Shown piece after piece: positions 49,707 to 52,456 of a stretch of DNA of 52,456 nucleotides. Source of the DNA: Verrucomicrobia bacterium UBA1183 (GTDB lineage Bacteria > Verrucomicrobiota > Verrucomicrobiia > Opitutales > UBA9783). Position numbers and translations under genes: made by a program. Location of the stretch: positions 5,028 to 57,483 of the forward strand of contig DBYP01000010.1 of assembly GCA_002309885.1 (NCBI GenBank), in the 5' to 3' direction. The notes beneath the pieces were generated by a model. It did not search any database and was not told where the DNA came from. It worked only from the letters and a program-made list of their open reading frames with translations. Within the stretch, counting starts at the first letter, position 1. The number at the start of each line of letters is the position of its first letter.

Positions 49707-50120
49707 TCAACTATTGCTTAAATCCCAGACATAATCTCGCATGGTGATGGGCAATATATTGCGATGTTTTATGTCGTCTAAGGGTATCCATTCAAAAAAC
49801 AGGTTGGATTCTGGATGCGGAAGGGGCTGTCTTATGCTCAATGCTTCGCAGGAAACTTGATACAGATAGGCGTATTCGTGAAATTTTTCTCCTTTAGCAT
49901 CTACGAAACGATCCTCAAAAGATCGCAGAAACTTTCCCACGTAGCAATCGCATGCCAATTCTTCCTGCCATTCTCGATGAAGGGCTTGTTCGCGCGTTTC
50001 CCAAAATTCAACATGGCCACCGGGAAGATATGCGTAACGATTTTCTGCGTTATGGCAAACTAGCAAGTGATCCTCTTTGATCAGCAGCCCACGAACAATG
50101 ATCTCGATAAATTTTTTCAT
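49707..50120 (-). CDS. NUDIX hydrolase
   Basis: 137 residues. The Nudix box is GGHVEFWETREQALHREWQE followed by ELA, fitting GX5EX7REUXEEXGU except that the last Gly is Ala. The metal-binding Glu residues are kept. The N-terminus EIIVRGLLIKEDHLLVCHN is standard. Substrate cannot be told. Its ATG overlaps the stop of the ABC transporter gene by four bases (ATGA), so it is co-transcribed. Confidence 0.9.
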   Translation of the reverse strand: MKKFIEIIVRGLLIKEDHLLVCHNAENRYAYLPGGHVEFWETREQALHREWQEELACDCYVGKFLRSFEDRFVDAKGEKFHEYAYLYQVSCEALSIRQPLPHPESNLFFEWIPLDDIKHRNILPITMRDYVWDLSNS

Positions 50121-51862
50121 GAATTTACAAGCTGTTTTTCGACCAAATGTTTATAGAGCAAATTCTCATCCAACAGCGCATTGTGTTTGCCCTGAGCAAC
50201 CAAATGACCCTTGTCGAAAACCAAGATGCAGTCTGCGTTTTGGATCGTACTGATGCGATGTGCGATAGCAATGACGGTCTTGTTTTCCGAAATGTTCTCG
50301 ATGGCTTTTTTGATTAAGAATTCGCTTTCGGAATCCAACGCTGAGGTGGCCTCATCCAGAATTAAAATAGGGGCTTTCTTCAAAAATGCGCGTGCGATGG
50401 CTAGACGTTGTCGTTGACCGCCTGAGAAACGGCTGCCGTTCTCCCCAATGCGCGTATTATAGCCGCCAGCTTCCATAATGAAATCATGCGCGTAAGCCAA
50501 TTTCGCGGCTTCAATAATTTCTTCCTCGGTAGCGTGAAAATTTCCCAGACGTAAGTTGTTCATCAGTGTATCATTGAACAAGACGGTCGATTGTGACACA
50601 ATCGCCATTTGTTGGCGTAACGCATTCAAATCCCATTGCTTCAAATCAACACCGTCCAAACGAATGCGACCATCGGTAACGTCGTACAAGCGTGGTAGCA
50701 ACTTAATAAACGTCGATTTACCGGCTCCACTGGGCCCTACCAAGGCATAAAACTTATGTTCCGGAATTTCGAACGATACCGCTTTCAAGGCATCTTCAGC
50801 GCCATTTTTATAATGAAATGTAACCGCTTCAATGGCAAAACTTCCGCGGCTCGATCCCTTATATGCGTTCTTCTTGGGCGAAACGATTTCGATGGGATGA
50901 TTCAAGATCTCCAAAATGCGTTCAAAGGCTCCGGTAGAACGTTGCATAATACCGATTAAGTTCGTTATCCTTTTGATGGGATCGAAGGCGAAGTAGAGCG
51001 CGGCACCCATTGCACTGAAGACCGAGAACGGAATTTTTTTGAAATAAGCGTAAACAAAAATCACAGAAATAATGGCCGTCGATACGATCTCCATCAAAGG
51101 TTGTTGCATTTTTTGCCACATGATGACCGTCTGGATTTGTTTCGTCAGACGCTGCATAACGCCATTGATTTTATCCAATTCGAATTCCTCCAAGTTGAAC
51201 GTACGAACTTCCTGAGCTGCCTGGATATTTTCTGAAACGCACGTTGTAACTTCTGCCTCCGTTCGCTGCATAATTCGGCTGTTGTTCTTTACACGAGAGC
51301 GCAGTAGTCGGACGGGAAGGAAGCATATCGGGATGGCGATTACAAAAATAAGCAACAGCGTTAAATCGCAATGTTTGAGCGATAAGTATACCAAGCAAAT
51401 CAGGGCAGCCAGCATTTGTAGCGGCTGTTTAATGGAGTCCGACGCCATTTCTAATAAAACATCTTGCAAGCATTTAGGATCTGAGATGACGCGATGGATG
51501 ATATCGCCTGTATGTTTGTTATCAAAGAAATCAAACTGCAAGCACTGCAACTTTTGGAAAATGTCGTACCGCAATCGCGCGAGAATTTCCAACCCGCATC
51601 GATTCATCCAGTAAGTGCTCAAATAGCCGAACAGGCCGCGTATGAAGAAGCCTGCGGGTACCAATCCTGCAATGATGAAGATCGTTACGAAGGAAAACGC
51701 TTCCGGGCTTTCGAAAATTCTTCTAAATACTTTTTCGAAAATAATCGGCAGTCCCAATCCGCTCATCAAGCCATATACGCCACCGCATAACAGCGCCGCA
51801 AAGAACAACTTTCGATTGTTCGAAAGATATCGCCAGCAAAGCGAAAAGATGGAATAGTTCAT
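50117..51862 (-). CDS. MsbA-type ABC exporter
   Basis: 581 residues from the ATG encoding MNYSIFSLCWRYL (51862); the frame is open upstream to 51901. Six membrane helices lie in the N-terminal half, with the coupling segment FNLEEFELDKINGVMQRL. The ATPase half has Walker A GPSGAGKST, signature FSGGQRQRLAIARA, Walker B ILILDEATSALD and switch IAHR. Half-transporters of this kind flip lipid A-core (MsbA) or export other lipids. The glycosyltransferase just upstream and lipid A genes elsewhere in the window fit an LPS role but do not settle the substrate. Confidence 0.9.
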   Translation of the reverse strand: MNYSIFSLCWRYLSNNRKLFFAALLCGGVYGLMSGLGLPIIFEKVFRRIFESPEAFSFVTIFIIAGLVPAGFFIRGLFGYLSTYWMNRCGLEILARLRYDIFQKLQCLQFDFFDNKHTGDIIHRVISDPKCLQDVLLEMASDSIKQPLQMLAALICLVYLSLKHCDLTLLLIFVIAIPICFLPVRLLRSRVKNNSRIMQRTEAEVTTCVSENIQAAQEVRTFNLEEFELDKINGVMQRLTKQIQTVIMWQKMQQPLMEIVSTAIISVIFVYAYFKKIPFSVFSAMGAALYFAFDPIKRITNLIGIMQRSTGAFERILEILNHPIEIVSPKKNAYKGSSRGSFAIEAVTFHYKNGAEDALKAVSFEIPEHKFYALVGPSGAGKSTFIKLLPRLYDVTDGRIRLDGVDLKQWDLNALRQQMAIVSQSTVLFNDTLMNNLRLGNFHATEEEIIEAAKLAYAHDFIMEAGGYNTRIGENGSRFSGGQRQRLAIARAFLKKAPILILDEATSALDSESEFLIKKAIENISENKTVIAIAHRISTIQNADCILVFDKGHLVAQGKHNALLDENLLYKHLVEKQLVNS

Positions 51863-51913
51863 TCTGTTTGAGAAGATAAGCGTTCTGCCGAAGATTAGCA
51901 AGATTTTTCGGCT

Positions 51914-52456
51914 TTACTTTCCATCTTCATAGAGGTGTTTCAAGATGTACCGTGGGCGTTTTTGAACGATTTGGTACATTCGGCCGACGTATTCGCCGAT
52001 GAGGCCGATGCCGACGATGGCAACGCTGACCATGAAGAACATTAGAGCGAAGAGGGTAAATACGCCCTCAGCTTCCGGTCCAATGAAGATGCGCCGTCCA
52101 AGCATATAGACGACCAGCAGCAAGCTGAGGCCGGACAAACCGAAGCCGAAGAGCGTAAACAGTTGCAATGGGACCAAGGAGAAGCCGGTCATCAGATCGA
52201 AATGCGTACGCAATAGGTAGTACAGACCGTACTTGGTTTCGCCTTGGAAGCGGGGAGCGTGGCGCATGCCGATTTCGGTATATTTGGAAGCGAATTTGTA
52301 GGCCAAGGCCGGAATGAATGCGGTATAATCGCCGCAGCGGATGATGGCTTCGATGATGGAACGGCAATAGGCACGCAACATACAGCCTTGATCGGACATG
52401 CGAATGTCGGTAATTTTTCCGCGGAGCTTATTGTCGATTTTGGAAGCCCAATCGCG
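51914..52456 (-). CDS. Membrane glycosyltransferase, ArnC/DPM1-like (5' part beyond window)
   Basis: Partial: the frame is open to the window edge, so the true N-terminus lies outside. The visible 180 residues contain SKIDNKLRGKITDIRMSDQG, a family-2 line just after the catalytic region, then GMRHAPRFQGETKYGLYYLL and two membrane helices (LQLFTLFGFGLSGLSLLLVV and FALMFFMVSVAIVGIGLIGE) ending at YVGRMYQIVQKRPRYIL. This is the layout of ArnC/GtrB-type undecaprenyl-phosphate sugar transferases. 51 bases lie between its stop codon and the ABC exporter start. Confidence 0.9.
   Translation of the reverse strand, partial: RDWASKIDNKLRGKITDIRMSDQGCMLRAYCRSIIEAIIRCGDYTAFIPALAYKFASKYTEIGMRHAPRFQGETKYGLYYLLRTHFDLMTGFSLVPLQLFTLFGFGLSGLSLLLVVYMLGRRIFIGPEAEGVFTLFALMFFMVSVAIVGIGLIGEYVGRMYQIVQKRPRYILKHLYEDGK

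Overview
The window is a dense bacterial chromosome segment, AT-rich by eye (composition not computed). The organism is Gram-negative: it carries an LPS and outer-membrane layer of genes (lpxB, LolCD-type transporter, two LPS-transport-like periplasmic proteins, a secretin). Gene content and order (fused SecDF, dnaN followed by lol genes, a Gfo/Idh/MocA oxidoreductase and lpxB, a verrucomicrobial-looking L33 and pilin) make Verrucomicrobiota, perhaps the Opitutia/Puniceicoccales side, my best guess. No rRNA is present to confirm this. Three Sec-exported, eukaryote-like or unusual proteins (kinase, leucine-rich-repeat protein, nucleosidase-like protein) suggest a host-associated life style; this is inference.

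Layout. 1-7.2 kb: SRP RNA (minus), tgt, a 56-codon rpmG (minus), then dnaN, lolC/E, lolD, a sugar-nucleotide-type oxidoreductase and lpxB in one tight plus-strand run. 7.2-11.2 kb: a type IV pilin-like gene, rsmB, a Cys-cluster protein and murA. 11.4-13.1 kb: an unknown low-complexity protein and an exported LRR protein. 13.2-16.3 kb (minus): dnaA, an unknown conserved-looking gene, thyA and folA as one operon. 16.3-22.5 kb: a dnaA/truA divergent region with two perfect DnaA boxes, truA, then a pilM-N-O-P-like series ending in a secretin. 22.7-30.9 kb (minus): an exported BPL_N-like protein, recA, grpE-dnaJ, rpsO-pnp-lptC-lptA-like, and an RsbW-like ATPase. 30.9-33.1 kb: exoD, comF, accD. 33.3-38.6 kb: exported kinase, infA, a DEDDh exonuclease, tRNA-Arg(ACG), exported nucleosidase-like protein. 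38.7-49.0 kb: DEAD-box helicase, yajC-secDF-recJ, DJ-1/PfpI, M42 peptidase, a PpiD/SurA-like chaperone and a NYN-domain protein. 49.0-52.5 kb (minus): DUF4160-DUF2442 pair, and a glycosyltransferase (cut by the window edge), MsbA-type ABC exporter and NUDIX gene.

The most striking feature is not a gene. At least 15 copies of one intergenic element, about 220 bp when complete, occur in 52 kb. Each is a string of up to four hairpins. The best-preserved copies end in inverted copies of a GTAGACA-type motif. All lie just 3' of a gene, often within a few bases of the stop codon, and none lies in a divergent promoter region. Arms of the hairpins change in a compensatory way between copies, so the folded form seems to be conserved. 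The family looks like a non-autonomous, MITE-like element that has become the standard 3' end of transcription units in this genome.
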